Source: UBA4416 sp963422675 (GTDB lineage Bacteria > Bacteroidota > Bacteroidia > B-17B0 > Aurantibacillaceae). From it: 64,000 bases of DNA. The position numbers were made by a program, and so were the translations under genes. Positions 16,894-24,382 of this stretch are shown here, piece by piece; the first letter of the stretch is position 1, and every line of letters starts with the position of its first letter. The notes beneath the pieces are model-generated. The model worked only from the letters and a program-made list of their open reading frames with translations. It had not been told where the DNA came from and did no database searches. Location of the stretch: positions 1,054,001 through 1,118,000 of the forward strand of contig CAXVYS010000024.1 of NCBI GenBank assembly GCA_963422675.2. Reading direction: 5' to 3'.

Positions 16894-17454
16894 TCAACTA
16901 TTTTTGTTTTTTAGTTCTTCGCTTTCCTTGTCAAAGGTTGTTATGTATGAACCGTCGCTTTGAGGACTAAGTATTTTGTATGGCTCTCTTTGTTCATTTG
17001 TGTCTGCACGAACTTTATTAAATGTGTCCAAATTACCTTTTAAAAATTCCGTACCATACGATATTAATTCAGTTTTTGCATGTGCTAGGCTATGTTCTAT
17101 TCCATCAAATTTAAGTAAAGAATACTCTTTTGCATTTGCTGTTGGGTCGATACGTTTCTTTATATGCCACAATGCAACTGAATTCCAGTCATTGTCTGGC
17201 CACCCAGATTTACCGTTACCTAATATTACGTTGTAATATGATGGATAGTCGTGCCAATGAATATTGGCAAATATTTTTATGTAGTTGTCCCCTTTAACAT
17301 ATATAATCGTACAAAAATATTGCTCTACTTTTTTCGATAAAAGTTTGAAGTCATTTTCTTGCATTGTCGGATTAAAAACAAGAAGTGCTTTGTCTGCGAA
17401 TAACTTTAAGTCTTTCGATGGTTTGTCTTTTTTGAATATGTCGAATAGTCCCAA
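16894..17454 (-). CDS. Hypothetical cytoplasmic protein
   Basis: I do not recognise this 186-residue protein. It starts with MGLFDIFKKDKPSKD, an opening shared by many small unrelated soluble proteins. It then shows alternating strands and helices with an aromatic/His patch (IFANIHWHDYPSYYNVILG) and a tail rich in charged residues. It has no signal peptide or membrane segment. It is a one-gene unit between family 1 copy G and family 2 copy E2, the latter ending 36 bases before its ATG. Confidence 0.6.
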   Translation of the reverse strand: MGLFDIFKKDKPSKDLKLFADKALLVFNPTMQENDFKLLSKKVEQYFCTIIYVKGDNYIKIFANIHWHDYPSYYNVILGNGKSGWPDNDWNSVALWHIKKRIDPTANAKEYSLLKFDGIEHSLAHAKTELISYGTEFLKGNLDTFNKVRADTNEQREPYKILSPQSDGSYITTFDKESEELKNKNS

Positions 17455-17489
17455 GTTTGTCTTTTTACATTTATGTCTAGGCTGGTTAC

Positions 17490-17611
17490 CTATAACTTAT
17501 ATATTGGCACTACTTATTTAATTACACCTACTTGTAATTAAATTTAGCTTATGTATGTAAATGTAAATAAAAAACGTGTGGTTCGAGATTCCCCCAAGGG
17601 TAAAAAAAGCC
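17490..17611. repeat. Family 2 intergenic repeat (copy E2)
   Basis: It begins at CTATAAC (17490-17496), followed by TTATATATTGGCACTACTT as in E1 and E3, then TAAATTTAGC, TGTAAATGTAAATAAAAA and GTGTGGTTCGAGATTC. It lacks the terminator hairpin found in E1 and E3. It lies directly between the stop of the CPBP protease gene (17614) and the start of the gene at 17454. Confidence 0.63.
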
Positions 17612-17613
17612 TT

Positions 17614-18495
17614 TTAGTCAGGGCGTTCAGAGTTTGTACCTGCGTTGTGTGTAGTGCTATTTCCTTTTTTATGGTAAAAGTAAAAAGATAATATTGCTAA
17701 ACCCATTACTAAAATGTAAAAGGTAAAACTGATTTGTTCATGTTTTGCCTCAAATCCCTTTTCTATAAAGTTTTGCCATATTCCAGGCTCGTTTTTAAAT
17801 CCCGCGCACCATTGACCAAAATTCCATGCAAGATGAATTCCAACCGGCAAAGCAATTCCTTTTGACTTAAGGGCAGCAATACCAAAAAGAATGGCTCCAA
17901 TTCCTGCTCCGAGAAATGCCTGAAATAAAGTATATCCGCCGGCTAAATGTTCAAGTGAAAAAATTGAAGCGATTATCAATTGCGATTTCCATGAACCAAT
18001 TGCATAATTGAGGCTTCGTAAGGGAAATCCACGAAACGCCAGCTCTTCTCTTAATGCAAGAATAAAATAAAGAGAAAACATAATCAATATTGGTTTAATG
18101 GATAATCCGGGAACAATTATCAATTTGGAATGGCTGACTGCCAATACAAGCATAACTTGTAAAAAAACCAATAATAACCCTATAGAAAAGCCTAGAATAA
18201 ATTTCCGTAAAGTTTGGCGATTAGGAATTACACCAATGTCTCTTAATTGTATTTTTTCCCAACGAGTAAAAGCAATAGTAAGCCCGAAAACCAATATAGT
18301 TGCGATTGTTCCAAGAAGAAATTCCGACCAGGGTTTGGGAAAATTATTGGTTAATGGCGAAATAAAAATGAGAATCAAAGCACAGCAAAAGCAAAATATC
18401 AATACACGTAAAAGTGTATATTTCCAAGTTGCTTTTTTTTGATTCTTCATCATATCATCATTTTTAATTCCGATGTTGACTTGCATTACACACAA
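17614..18495 (-). CDS. CPBP-family intramembrane metalloprotease
   Basis: The protein has 293 residues with about eight transmembrane segments. The ABI/CPBP core is clear: EELAFRG (EExxxR, about residues 148-154), FSLEHLAGG (second motif with His) and HLAWNFGQW (HxxxN third motif, near residue 233). Members include CAAX-processing-like enzymes and bacteriocin-immunity proteins. The substrate is unknown. The first ATG (18495) lies inside the 5' core of repeat copy H, and ATGs at 18453 or 18450 begin a more typical MKNQKKATWKY N-terminus and are equally likely starts. The promoter in copy H is TTTG, N19, TATCTTTA ending at 18551. Confidence 0.87.
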   Translation of the reverse strand: MCVMQVNIGIKNDDMMKNQKKATWKYTLLRVLIFCFCCALILIFISPLTNNFPKPWSEFLLGTIATILVFGLTIAFTRWEKIQLRDIGVIPNRQTLRKFILGFSIGLLLVFLQVMLVLAVSHSKLIIVPGLSIKPILIMFSLYFILALREELAFRGFPLRSLNYAIGSWKSQLIIASIFSLEHLAGGYTLFQAFLGAGIGAILFGIAALKSKGIALPVGIHLAWNFGQWCAGFKNEPGIWQNFIEKGFEAKHEQISFTFYILVMGLAILSFYFYHKKGNSTTHNAGTNSERPD

Positions 18496-18730
18496 CGTTT
18501 TCGGCTTGCACAGTGCGGCTTTGAAACCGTTTTCAATCGAAATGTTTGTTTAAAGATAAATGTTTAGTAGCCATTTTCAAAATGAAAATAATGGTCTGCC
18601 TAAACTTTTGCAAATGCTTTGTTATCTGCAAGGTTTTAACTCGTGGCGAATATTTTTTAGGGGCAGTATTTAAAAGCTTTGAAAAACGGTTCATTTTAAA
18701 CTCATTTTTTTTGCCAAACGCCTGTTAACG
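18490..18730. repeat. attC-like repeat, family 1 (copy H), with promoter
   Basis: Boundaries are ACACAAC (18490-18496) and GTTAACG (18724-18730). The left arm AACGTTTTCGGCTTGCACAG and the ACCGTTTTCAATCGAAAT segment align with copies G and L. The right half is longer and divergent. On the minus strand TTTG (18581-18578), N19, TATCTTTA (18558-18551) gives a promoter for the CPBP gene. Confidence 0.6.
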
Positions 18731-18745
18731 GTTCGTTGTTTTATT

Positions 18746-19858
18746 TCAATGTCTATTGTCACAATTTATTTGAACGTATTTATTTTGTGAATTTACGAAT
18801 ATAATACTTGGACACCCAAACGACACCCATTCAAATCCAAATATAACTTCGGGTTTGTCTTTGAAAAGTTTTCCTATCCATTGTTCTTTCAAGTCAGGAT
18901 AATTGGCATTGTTTATTCCAAAATTCAATGGTGTTACGCTTGTCCCTTCGCTATTGTTGAACATTGTCTCATTAACCACATTGCCCGATTGCTTATCTAT
19001 TATAATTAAATGTCGGTCTTGAACCTGAATAAGATTATTTGGCTCTGTATAATCTTGAATGAAAATTTGGTGAGTTTTTGTTTCATATAGATATGCTTGT
19101 CCCTTTATTGTATTTTTATGTTTATATTCTTTTTGTCTTTTAGTCAAATTGCTTTTTCCTAATGGAAATTTTTCAGCTTTGATTTTTTGCCAAACAATGG
19201 CTTTCATTTGTCCGTGCATAAAAGGATTTTCTTTGCCGATAAAAACCAAGGCTTTACTAAAATATTTTCCTAGCTCTATTAAATAATTTTTTGTCACTTC
19301 AAATCCAATCATATAGTCAGATTGACTGCAAGGGCAATCTTTTATGTCCATATAATCATTTAAATAGGCAACTGCATTAAGCTGTTTAACAGGAAAAGAG
19401 AGTAGGATATCTGTAGAGTAATCATAAATAAACAGGCTGTCTGTTTCTGAAATATTTGTTTTTAAAAGAAATCTCTTTCTATACGATGCATTTAGTTTAA
19501 AATATTGAAGACTGTTTTTATCTGCATTTTCAAGATTTGGAATAGCTAGAGAGTCTGGATGTTCGCTCAATGGATAAATGTCAGACAACGATATAAAACC
19601 AACTTTTTTGTTTGCGTTTTCTTCTAAATCGCGTATCCAAAATAAGTCAAGCTCTTTGGTGTATGTCGTTTGGTTATCTAAGTCAGAATATTTATGGAAA
19701 TTAAGTGTGTCTGAAGTTTCGAGTTTCGCATTTTTGGTTTCAGTTTTATTTTCGTTTTCTATCTCAATAGCATCTGTTTTTGTAGTTCCTGATTTATTCT
19801 CGCTACATGATAAAATAGTGAAGATTGTTATCACTAAAATTGTAAATATTCGTTTCAT
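18746..19858 (-). CDS. Lipoprotein of unknown function
   Basis: The 370-residue protein starts MKRIFTILVITIFTILSCSEN with lipobox TILSC (Cys18). I prefer this start to the ATG three codons earlier, since it is the usual signal form. A low-complexity Glu/Lys/Thr linker covers residues 20-50. The rest is a soluble beta-rich domain with paired cysteines (DIKDCPCSQSD) and a C-terminal GCPSIIFVN. I see no known motif. It is a one-gene unit with copy H at its 3' side and copy E3 43 bases upstream, so it fits the cassette pattern. Confidence 0.7.
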   Translation of the reverse strand: MKRIFTILVITIFTILSCSENKSGTTKTDAIEIENENKTETKNAKLETSDTLNFHKYSDLDNQTTYTKELDLFWIRDLEENANKKVGFISLSDIYPLSEHPDSLAIPNLENADKNSLQYFKLNASYRKRFLLKTNISETDSLFIYDYSTDILLSFPVKQLNAVAYLNDYMDIKDCPCSQSDYMIGFEVTKNYLIELGKYFSKALVFIGKENPFMHGQMKAIVWQKIKAEKFPLGKSNLTKRQKEYKHKNTIKGQAYLYETKTHQIFIQDYTEPNNLIQVQDRHLIIIDKQSGNVVNETMFNNSEGTSVTPLNFGINNANYPDLKEQWIGKLFKDKPEVIFGFEWVSFGCPSIIFVNSQNKYVQINCDNRH

Positions 19859-19900
19859 TCCTTTCAATGTTTATCGCTGGTTGTGTCGTTTTACAATGAC

Positions 19901-20043
19901 CGCTAACTTATATATTGGCACTACTTATTCAATGACGATTACTTATAATTAAATTTAGCCTATATATGTAAATGTAAATAAAAAACGTGTGGTTCGAGAT
20001 TCTCTCTAGGGTGAAAAAGAAAGCCTTGCATAGCAAGGCTTTC
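19901..20043. repeat. Family 2 intergenic repeat (copy E3)
   Basis: It begins at CGCTAAC (19901-19907), the same core heptamer seen at the family 1 ends, followed by TTATATATTGGCACTACTT and the shared AT-rich body. It ends in the same GAAAGCCTTGC hairpin as E1. Together with E1 and E2 it shows that family 2 shares the boundary heptamer with family 1 but not the interior. Confidence 0.63.
20012..20043 (-). terminator. Rho-independent terminator in repeat E3
   Basis: The stem is GAAAGCCTTGC (20019-20029) with its complement at 20033-20043 and a 3-base loop. A T-rich run follows on the minus strand. It would end transcripts of the tandem ABM-like genes. Confidence 0.7.
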
Positions 20044-20169
20044 AGAGGTCGTACACAGAGAGATACAACTTCCGAACTTTTTAAATAAAATTTTAACAAA
20101 AATAGATGAACTAAAACACCTCAAAATAGATTGCATTTAATTGGTATTTAATGCGGTACAATATATAGA

Positions 20170-20226
20170 CATTTGCAAAATGAAAACAACCTTCTCGGAG
20201 CGGCTTTGAAATTTGCAAATGCTTTG
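20170..20226. repeat. Partial family 1 repeat (copy J)
   Basis: This carries CATTTGCAAAATG and, 40 bases on, ATTTGCAAATGCTTTG, the inner inverted repeats of family 1. It has no core heptamers and no TATCTTTG element. It is probably a decayed copy downstream of the ABM-like genes. Confidence 0.5.
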
Positions 20227-20237
20227 ATTATTTGTTG

Positions 20238-20525
20238 TTACACTACTGAATAAATTTTTATGTCAGGATTAGCACTTAAAAGCGGTCCCAATTCCTTTAC
20301 AACATCATTATTAAATAGTTCGCTCTTTAAATAAGCGTTTGCATTTTCAACTGTATCAAAACCATGTAATACTTGCACATCTTCGTCTCTCATCAATAAT
20401 TCTTTTGAAGAAGTTCCTTGAATATTGTCTAAAAAAGGTTGCTTGTATTTTGTATAAATTGCACCAGCCGCTGCTCTGTTTTCAGCAGTAATGTTTAATG
20501 TGATTTCTAAATATGCTTTTGTCAT
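20238..20525 (-). CDS. Small ABM-like dimeric alpha-beta barrel protein, cytoplasmic paralogue
   Basis: The 95-residue protein is a ferredoxin-like alpha-beta barrel: AYLEITLNITAENRAAAGAIY at the start and VQVLHGFDTVENANAYLKS...FNNDVVKELGPLL later. It is clearly homologous to the gene upstream (11-base gap), sharing YLEITL, KYKQPFL, SKELL and DVQVLHGF. It lacks a signal peptide. ABM-like proteins include monooxygenases and small regulators. The exact role is unknown. It is the second gene of the tandem pair next to an AraC regulator. Confidence 0.72.
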   Translation of the reverse strand: MTKAYLEITLNITAENRAAAGAIYTKYKQPFLDNIQGTSSKELLMRDEDVQVLHGFDTVENANAYLKSELFNNDVVKELGPLLSANPDIKIYSVV

Positions 20526-20536
20526 TTTTTTGCTTT

Positions 20537-20926
20537 TTATTTATTTGTAAATACTTGATAAATTCTCACTTCCGGTGCTGCTTGTAAATAAGGTTTCAAT
20601 GCAGTAACAACATCATTGTTAAACAAATCTGTTTTTAAGTAGGCTTCTGCATCGGCTTGTGTTTTAAAACCGTGAAGTACTTGTACATCGTCTGTTCTGA
20701 TTAACAATTCTTTTGAAACAGCTCCAGTTACTTGAATCAAAAATGGTTGCTTATACTTTAAATAAACGCCAGCTGCTGATGCTCTGTCGGCTTCATTTAC
20801 TTTTAGTGTAATTTCTAAATAAGCTCCAGCAACTTGCTTACTTGTTTTTTGTGCAAATGTTGCCGAAGTAAATGCAGTGGCAATTACAGTTAAGCAAACA
20901 ATGAGATTTCTTTTGAACTTTGTCAT
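20537..20926 (-). CDS. ABM-like barrel protein with signal peptide (paralogue)
   Basis: The 129-residue protein has a signal peptide (RNLIVCLTVIATAFTSATFAQ, cut near residue 25) followed by the same barrel as the gene downstream (AYLEITLKVNEADRAS, VQVLHGFKTQADAEAYLKT). The pair thus looks like one domain duplicated and sent to two compartments, cytoplasm and periplasm. The function is unknown; both may bind the same small molecule. Two TGACAATACAAA direct repeats lie 30-60 bases upstream, and the AraC-type gene at 21024 is next in line, suggesting that it activates the pair. Confidence 0.74.
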   Translation of the reverse strand: MTKFKRNLIVCLTVIATAFTSATFAQKTSKQVAGAYLEITLKVNEADRASAAGVYLKYKQPFLIQVTGAVSKELLIRTDDVQVLHGFKTQADAEAYLKTDLFNNDVVTALKPYLQAAPEVRIYQVFTNK

Positions 20927-20956
20927 TTTTTATTTTTTTAATTGTTATGTCATTAT

Positions 20957-21000
20957 TGACAATACAAAGGTGCAATGACAATACAAAATCTAAAATGGAC
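20957..21000 (-). promoter_or_regulatory. Direct-repeat activator site before the ABM-like pair
   Basis: TGACAATACAAA occurs at 20957-20968 and again at 20976-20987, a 19-base period (about two helix turns) as expected for AraC-type binding. TAAAATGGAC follows (20991-21000) and recurs at 4790-4799 upstream of the DinB operon. No good TAnnTTTG element is present, which fits an activator-dependent promoter. Confidence 0.5.
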
Positions 21001-21023
21001 AAAGAGGAATTTGAATGGTAAAT

Positions 21024-21920
21024 TTAGGAAGTCACTTTTCTAAAATCGCTTGGGGACTTTTTTGTTTGTCTTTTAAAGAATTTTACAAAGTAGGATGGGT
21101 CTTCGTATCCTAATTGAAAACCAATTTCATTAATATTTAAACTCGAATGTGAAAGTAATCGTTTCGCTTCAAGAATTACTCTTTCATTAATTAGCTCTAA
21201 TGGTGTTTTAAATGCAATTTCTGTAGTATGATTTGTAAGTGTCTTTGAGGAAATGTTTAGAATGTTAGCATATTCTTTTACTGTATGAACTTTTTTGAAA
21301 TTTATTTCAAGTGCTTGTTTAAATTTTAAAAGCGTAATGTTGTTTTGATTGTTGATTGAAGCGTTTTTGCAATTATTTCTTTTTCCTAATCTTTGTATTG
21401 ATATTAAAAATAGTTTAAGCAAATGCTTTAAAAAATCTTTGTGAGCAAAGTTATTTGGGCTTGAAATTTCGTCTTTAAGTTTGGATACTAAATGCTTGAA
21501 ATTTTCTATGGCTACCGATGGAATTGTAAATACAGGTTCACTTTCAAAGTCATTAAAAACGCTGTACTTTAAAAATATGTCAATATCATTTTCGCTGTCA
21601 ATTAAAAAACTTTCGTTGAAGTGAATAATTACACCTTCATAGCTTGAATAGTTATCAAAATAATGAATTTGATTTTTTGAGATAAAAAACATTTTGTTAT
21701 CAGATGCTTCAAATTCATTAAAGTCTACAAAATGTTTGCCTTTACCTTTGGTGAACCATATGATTTGGTAGAAGCTATGAATATGTGGCTTCTCTGTGTG
21801 CCCTATGTTTTTTGTTAAGTAGTCGTTCAAAGAATAGATTTCAAATTGCAGTTTCTCAGGCTGGTCTTTGTGCAAATGATACTGTTCTATTTTTGTTTTA
21901 CTTTTTGTCAATTTAGCCAT
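21024..21920 (-). CDS. AraC-family transcriptional regulator
   Basis: The 298-residue protein has an N-terminal cupin-like sensor (HSFYQIIWFTKGKGKHFVDF...MFFISKNQIHYFD, about residues 44-100) and a C-terminal double HTH (VKEYANILNISSKTLTNHTTEIAFKTPLELI...INEIGFQLGYEDPSYFVKFFKRQTKKSPSDFRK). The second HTH is fully canonical. It lies just upstream of the tandem ABM-like genes on the same strand with 97 bases between. The direct repeats in that gap make those genes the probable target. The shared TAAAATGGAC element raises the possibility that it also acts on the DinB operon. Confidence 0.88.
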   Translation of the reverse strand: MAKLTKSKTKIEQYHLHKDQPEKLQFEIYSLNDYLTKNIGHTEKPHIHSFYQIIWFTKGKGKHFVDFNEFEASDNKMFFISKNQIHYFDNYSSYEGVIIHFNESFLIDSENDIDIFLKYSVFNDFESEPVFTIPSVAIENFKHLVSKLKDEISSPNNFAHKDFLKHLLKLFLISIQRLGKRNNCKNASINNQNNITLLKFKQALEINFKKVHTVKEYANILNISSKTLTNHTTEIAFKTPLELINERVILEAKRLLSHSSLNINEIGFQLGYEDPSYFVKFFKRQTKKSPSDFRKVTS

Positions 21921-22094
21921 TCGATTGTCACTTGTTTTAATTGTTCTAGCTGGTCTTTCTTCATCTTAAATAATCCTTCATAAAGGTCTAAAATTAATTT
22001 ACATACATATAAAAATACTAAATCCCCAATAGAACTCGAACATATAACTGATTGAAAACAAACTACTTTGTATTTTGAAGCTACTTTATCGAAC

Positions 22095-22134
22095 CAAAAA
22101 CCCCTGATAAATAAGGCTTTATCAGGGGTTTTTC
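22095..22134. terminator. Bidirectional terminator
   Basis: A 13-bp perfect stem (AACCCCTGATAAA at 22099-22111, complement at 22118-22130) with a 6-base loop has T/A runs on both sides. It would end the minus-strand gene at 22311. A possible degenerate cassette end (GTGCTATTAGCCGTTG, about 22265-22280) lies between. Confidence 0.75.
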
Positions 22135-22310
22135 GGTTAAGTACCCCTTGCCGACAGAAAACCGAACCAGATTTCAATTTCAATCAAAAAAATAGGAGTA
22201 TTAAAAGCTAAAATTAAGCTTCCAAATCATTAATAATGATGTTGTCGGCGAGCATAAGTTGTAGGTGCTATTAGCCGTTGTAAGTACAGAATTCATTTTA
22301 GCTTAAACGA

Positions 22311-22787
22311 CTATTTTTTGTCGACGATATAGTATGAGGGAATTGGCCAAGGTATAGCCCATGCACCTACAGCCCAAGTAAAACTTCTTTTCTTATGAAC
22401 CGTGTAGGAAAAAGGAGGGCATTTTCTCTCCGTTGTATTTGAACTGTCAGCAACTAAAATAATATTTGAGAATCTTAATTCTATTTTTTTTACACGTAAT
22501 TTCTCAATTGTTTTTTTAAAAGTCTTAGGCAAATAATTGTTTTTGAGTTCAAATTCTCCTGACTTCTTTCGACTAGTGTATTCCACTTTACATTTTTTTA
22601 TTGTCTTGAAGCGATTTGAAAATCCTGATGTTTTTGAATATAGAGCAAAATCCTTAAAATCAAAATAGGCAGAATCCGTTTCAGATTCTTTTTGAACTTT
22701 TAGTTTTTCTATGGAACCTTTAGTTTGTCCGACCACTATGATGTGGAGAAAAGCAAGAATTATTATTATCGATATTTCTCTCTGCAT
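22311..22787 (-). CDS. Hypothetical exported protein
   Basis: The 158-residue protein has a signal peptide (REISIIIILAFLHIIVVGQ|TK). The mature part is small, Lys-rich and mostly beta, with a C-terminal aromatic stretch (FTWAVGAWAIPWPIPSYYIV) that resembles a turn of a membrane or ligand surface. I do not recognise the family. It is a single-gene unit downstream of repeat copy L, whose promoter-like sequence (TATCTTTA ending at 22868) faces it. Confidence 0.6.
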   Translation of the reverse strand: MQREISIIIILAFLHIIVVGQTKGSIEKLKVQKESETDSAYFDFKDFALYSKTSGFSNRFKTIKKCKVEYTSRKKSGEFELKNNYLPKTFKKTIEKLRVKKIELRFSNIILVADSSNTTERKCPPFSYTVHKKRSFTWAVGAWAIPWPIPSYYIVDKK

Positions 22788-22806
22788 ATATGTCTATACT
22801 TATTAC

Positions 22807-22924
22807 AGCTAACGTTTTCGCGGGTTGCTTCAGTCGTTTTGGAACCGTTTCTAACCGAATGCTTGTTTAAAGATAACGAAATGTTTAATTAAAGATACAA
22901 TGTTGCTTTGCAAATGCTTTGGTG
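22807..22924. repeat. attC-like repeat, family 1 (copy L)
   Basis: It begins with AGCTAAC (22807-22813) and GTTTTCGCGGGTTGCTTCAG, aligned with copy G, and includes the ACCGTTTCTAACCGAAT block. It ends in TTTGCAAATGCTTT without a clear second core. Two TATCTTTA motifs occur on the minus strand (22875-22868 and 22897-22890). The first has a TTG 22 bases upstream. It lies directly after the HNH gene stop. Confidence 0.6.
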
Positions 22925-22948
22925 TCTGAAATAGAAAGTTTATTATAT

Positions 22949-23932
22949 TTAAGGGTGTGTTTGAATTGAATGATATTCAAAGTGCCAATCGAAATACTGT
23001 TTGGTTTTCGAATTGTAATAGGTACATTTATTTCCGACTATAGCTTTTAATTTGTTCTCCAGAGTAAGAGTTGTTAGTGTTTTATTTAGTTCTACGACTT
23101 TATTATCTTGAACGGAGATGTATCCTCTCTCATATAAATCATCACAGCCAAATTTGCAGGTAGGCATCACTATTCTAAAATCCTTTTTTTCTTCAATTTG
23201 GCAAAAGGCTCTTTTTTTAATGTGAGCGGTAGCTAAAAATTGGATTGGATAATCAAAACCGCAAATTGCACAGGTACCTACGGTCTTTCTACCAAACAAG
23301 GACTGCCTTAAATATGATTGTTCAATCCTTCTTTTTGCAAGATAACTAGCATCTGTTTCATCAATACCTTCAAGTTGTTGCACAATAATGTTGTTGTACT
23401 CTTCATCTGTCACAATGGGTTGAAAAATGTCGCTTTCCAGATCAAAATCACGAATTACCCGCAGGGATTTCCCTTCATCTGGAATTGTAAAGCCTTGTAT
23501 GATATAATTTGATTTATATCCAATAATTTTATTGAAGTTTGCATAAGGAATATTTAACTCTCGTATTTCTTCTAAGAAATAAATGTATTCCCATGTCTCT
23601 CTTTTGGGGTTATATCCCCACAGTTTTTCTGCTAATTCTCGGTTATGAAATTTATATGTTGTAGTGCCTGAAGCAAATATGATTCCACCGCCGGAGAAAA
23701 GTGTAACGTCTCCTCTATCAATTTTGTTCCAGTTTAATTGATTGTGACCTCCCGGAGTGATTCCCCATATGCAACAGGTACCATTAGGATAAATCTCTTC
23801 TAAATCTTTCCTTTGAATTTCACTTAAAAATGAATTGATGTAAGATAGTGGAACACGTTTTGAAATGGTCTCTTTAAAATGTATTCTGGCATCAGTATTA
23901 CTTGCAGGTTGGAGTATAACTTTAGGCATCAC
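22949..23932 (-). CDS. HNH endonuclease with EVE/PUA-like N-terminal domain (modification-dependent restriction candidate)
   Basis: The protein has 327 residues. The C-terminal third is an HNH nuclease: zinc knuckle CAICG (221-225), AHIKK with His237, then PTCKFGCDDLYERGYISV with Cys259 and Cys263. The N-terminal half (about 50-150) reads like an EVE/PUA-type modified-base reader: IWGITPGG, a GDVTLFSGGG turn, LAEKLWGYNPKRETWEYIYFL and IRELNIPY. EVE-HNH proteins are known type IV restriction enzymes that cut DNA with modified cytosine. That role is inferred here from fold resemblance. The gene overlaps the MazG-like gene by 11 bases. Confidence 0.7.
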   Translation of the reverse strand: MMPKVILQPASNTDARIHFKETISKRVPLSYINSFLSEIQRKDLEEIYPNGTCCIWGITPGGHNQLNWNKIDRGDVTLFSGGGIIFASGTTTYKFHNRELAEKLWGYNPKRETWEYIYFLEEIRELNIPYANFNKIIGYKSNYIIQGFTIPDEGKSLRVIRDFDLESDIFQPIVTDEEYNNIIVQQLEGIDETDASYLAKRRIEQSYLRQSLFGRKTVGTCAICGFDYPIQFLATAHIKKRAFCQIEEKKDFRIVMPTCKFGCDDLYERGYISVQDNKVVELNKTLTTLTLENKLKAIVGNKCTYYNSKTKQYFDWHFEYHSIQTHP

Positions 23933-24278
23933 GTCTATTGTATTTTATAGCATTGTCTTTTGATAATTCAACCGGATATTTTTGTTCGTTTATTGCTATT
24001 TTATCAATGGCAATCTGTTCTAAATCAATATTTAATTTATCAGATAATCGAATTAAGTATAGAAATATATCAGCGAGTTCCTCTTTTACTTTTTCCATTG
24101 TTTTCTCATCGAGGGCCTTGTAGGTTGACTGTTCTTCGGTAAGCCATTGGAAGATATCCAACAATTCTCCTGCCTCTCCTGCTAAAGCCATAGTTAAATT
24201 TTTAGGACTGTGAAATTTATCCCAATTTCTCGCCTTCGCAAATTTTTGTAATACTATTTTTATTTTATCAATATCCAT
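23922..24278 (-). CDS. MazG-like nucleotide pyrophosphohydrolase
   Basis: The 118-residue protein belongs to the MazG/RS21-C6 type. The metal-binding motif is split between GEAGELLDIFQWL (about residues 34-46) and EELADIFLYLIRLSDKL (EExxD, about 66-82). FHSPKNLTMALAGE precedes it. Related enzymes hydrolyse dCTP or modified nucleotides to monophosphates. It overlaps the HNH gene start by 11 bases, so the two are translationally coupled. A joint role in phage defence or nucleotide-pool control is inferred. It is the first gene of this two-gene unit. Confidence 0.85.
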   Translation of the reverse strand: MDIDKIKIVLQKFAKARNWDKFHSPKNLTMALAGEAGELLDIFQWLTEEQSTYKALDEKTMEKVKEELADIFLYLIRLSDKLNIDLEQIAIDKIAINEQKYPVELSKDNAIKYNRRDA

Positions 24279-24382
24279 GGTTTCAAATCTTTGTGATTAA
24301 TTGTTTGAACTTATCCGAATGCTATACTTTTATCAAAGATAGAATATTTTGGAAGATCTTACTAAAGTTCGGGTTTGTCCCA

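Noticed and set aside
21908..22183. 91-codon minus-strand frame overlapping the AraC gene start
   Set aside because: It reads straight through a 13-bp terminator stem and overlaps the regulator; no recognisable protein character.
8516..22924. Repeats considered as a CRISPR array
   Set aside because: Spacing is gene-sized and irregular, repeat units exceed 100 bases, and no cas genes are present.
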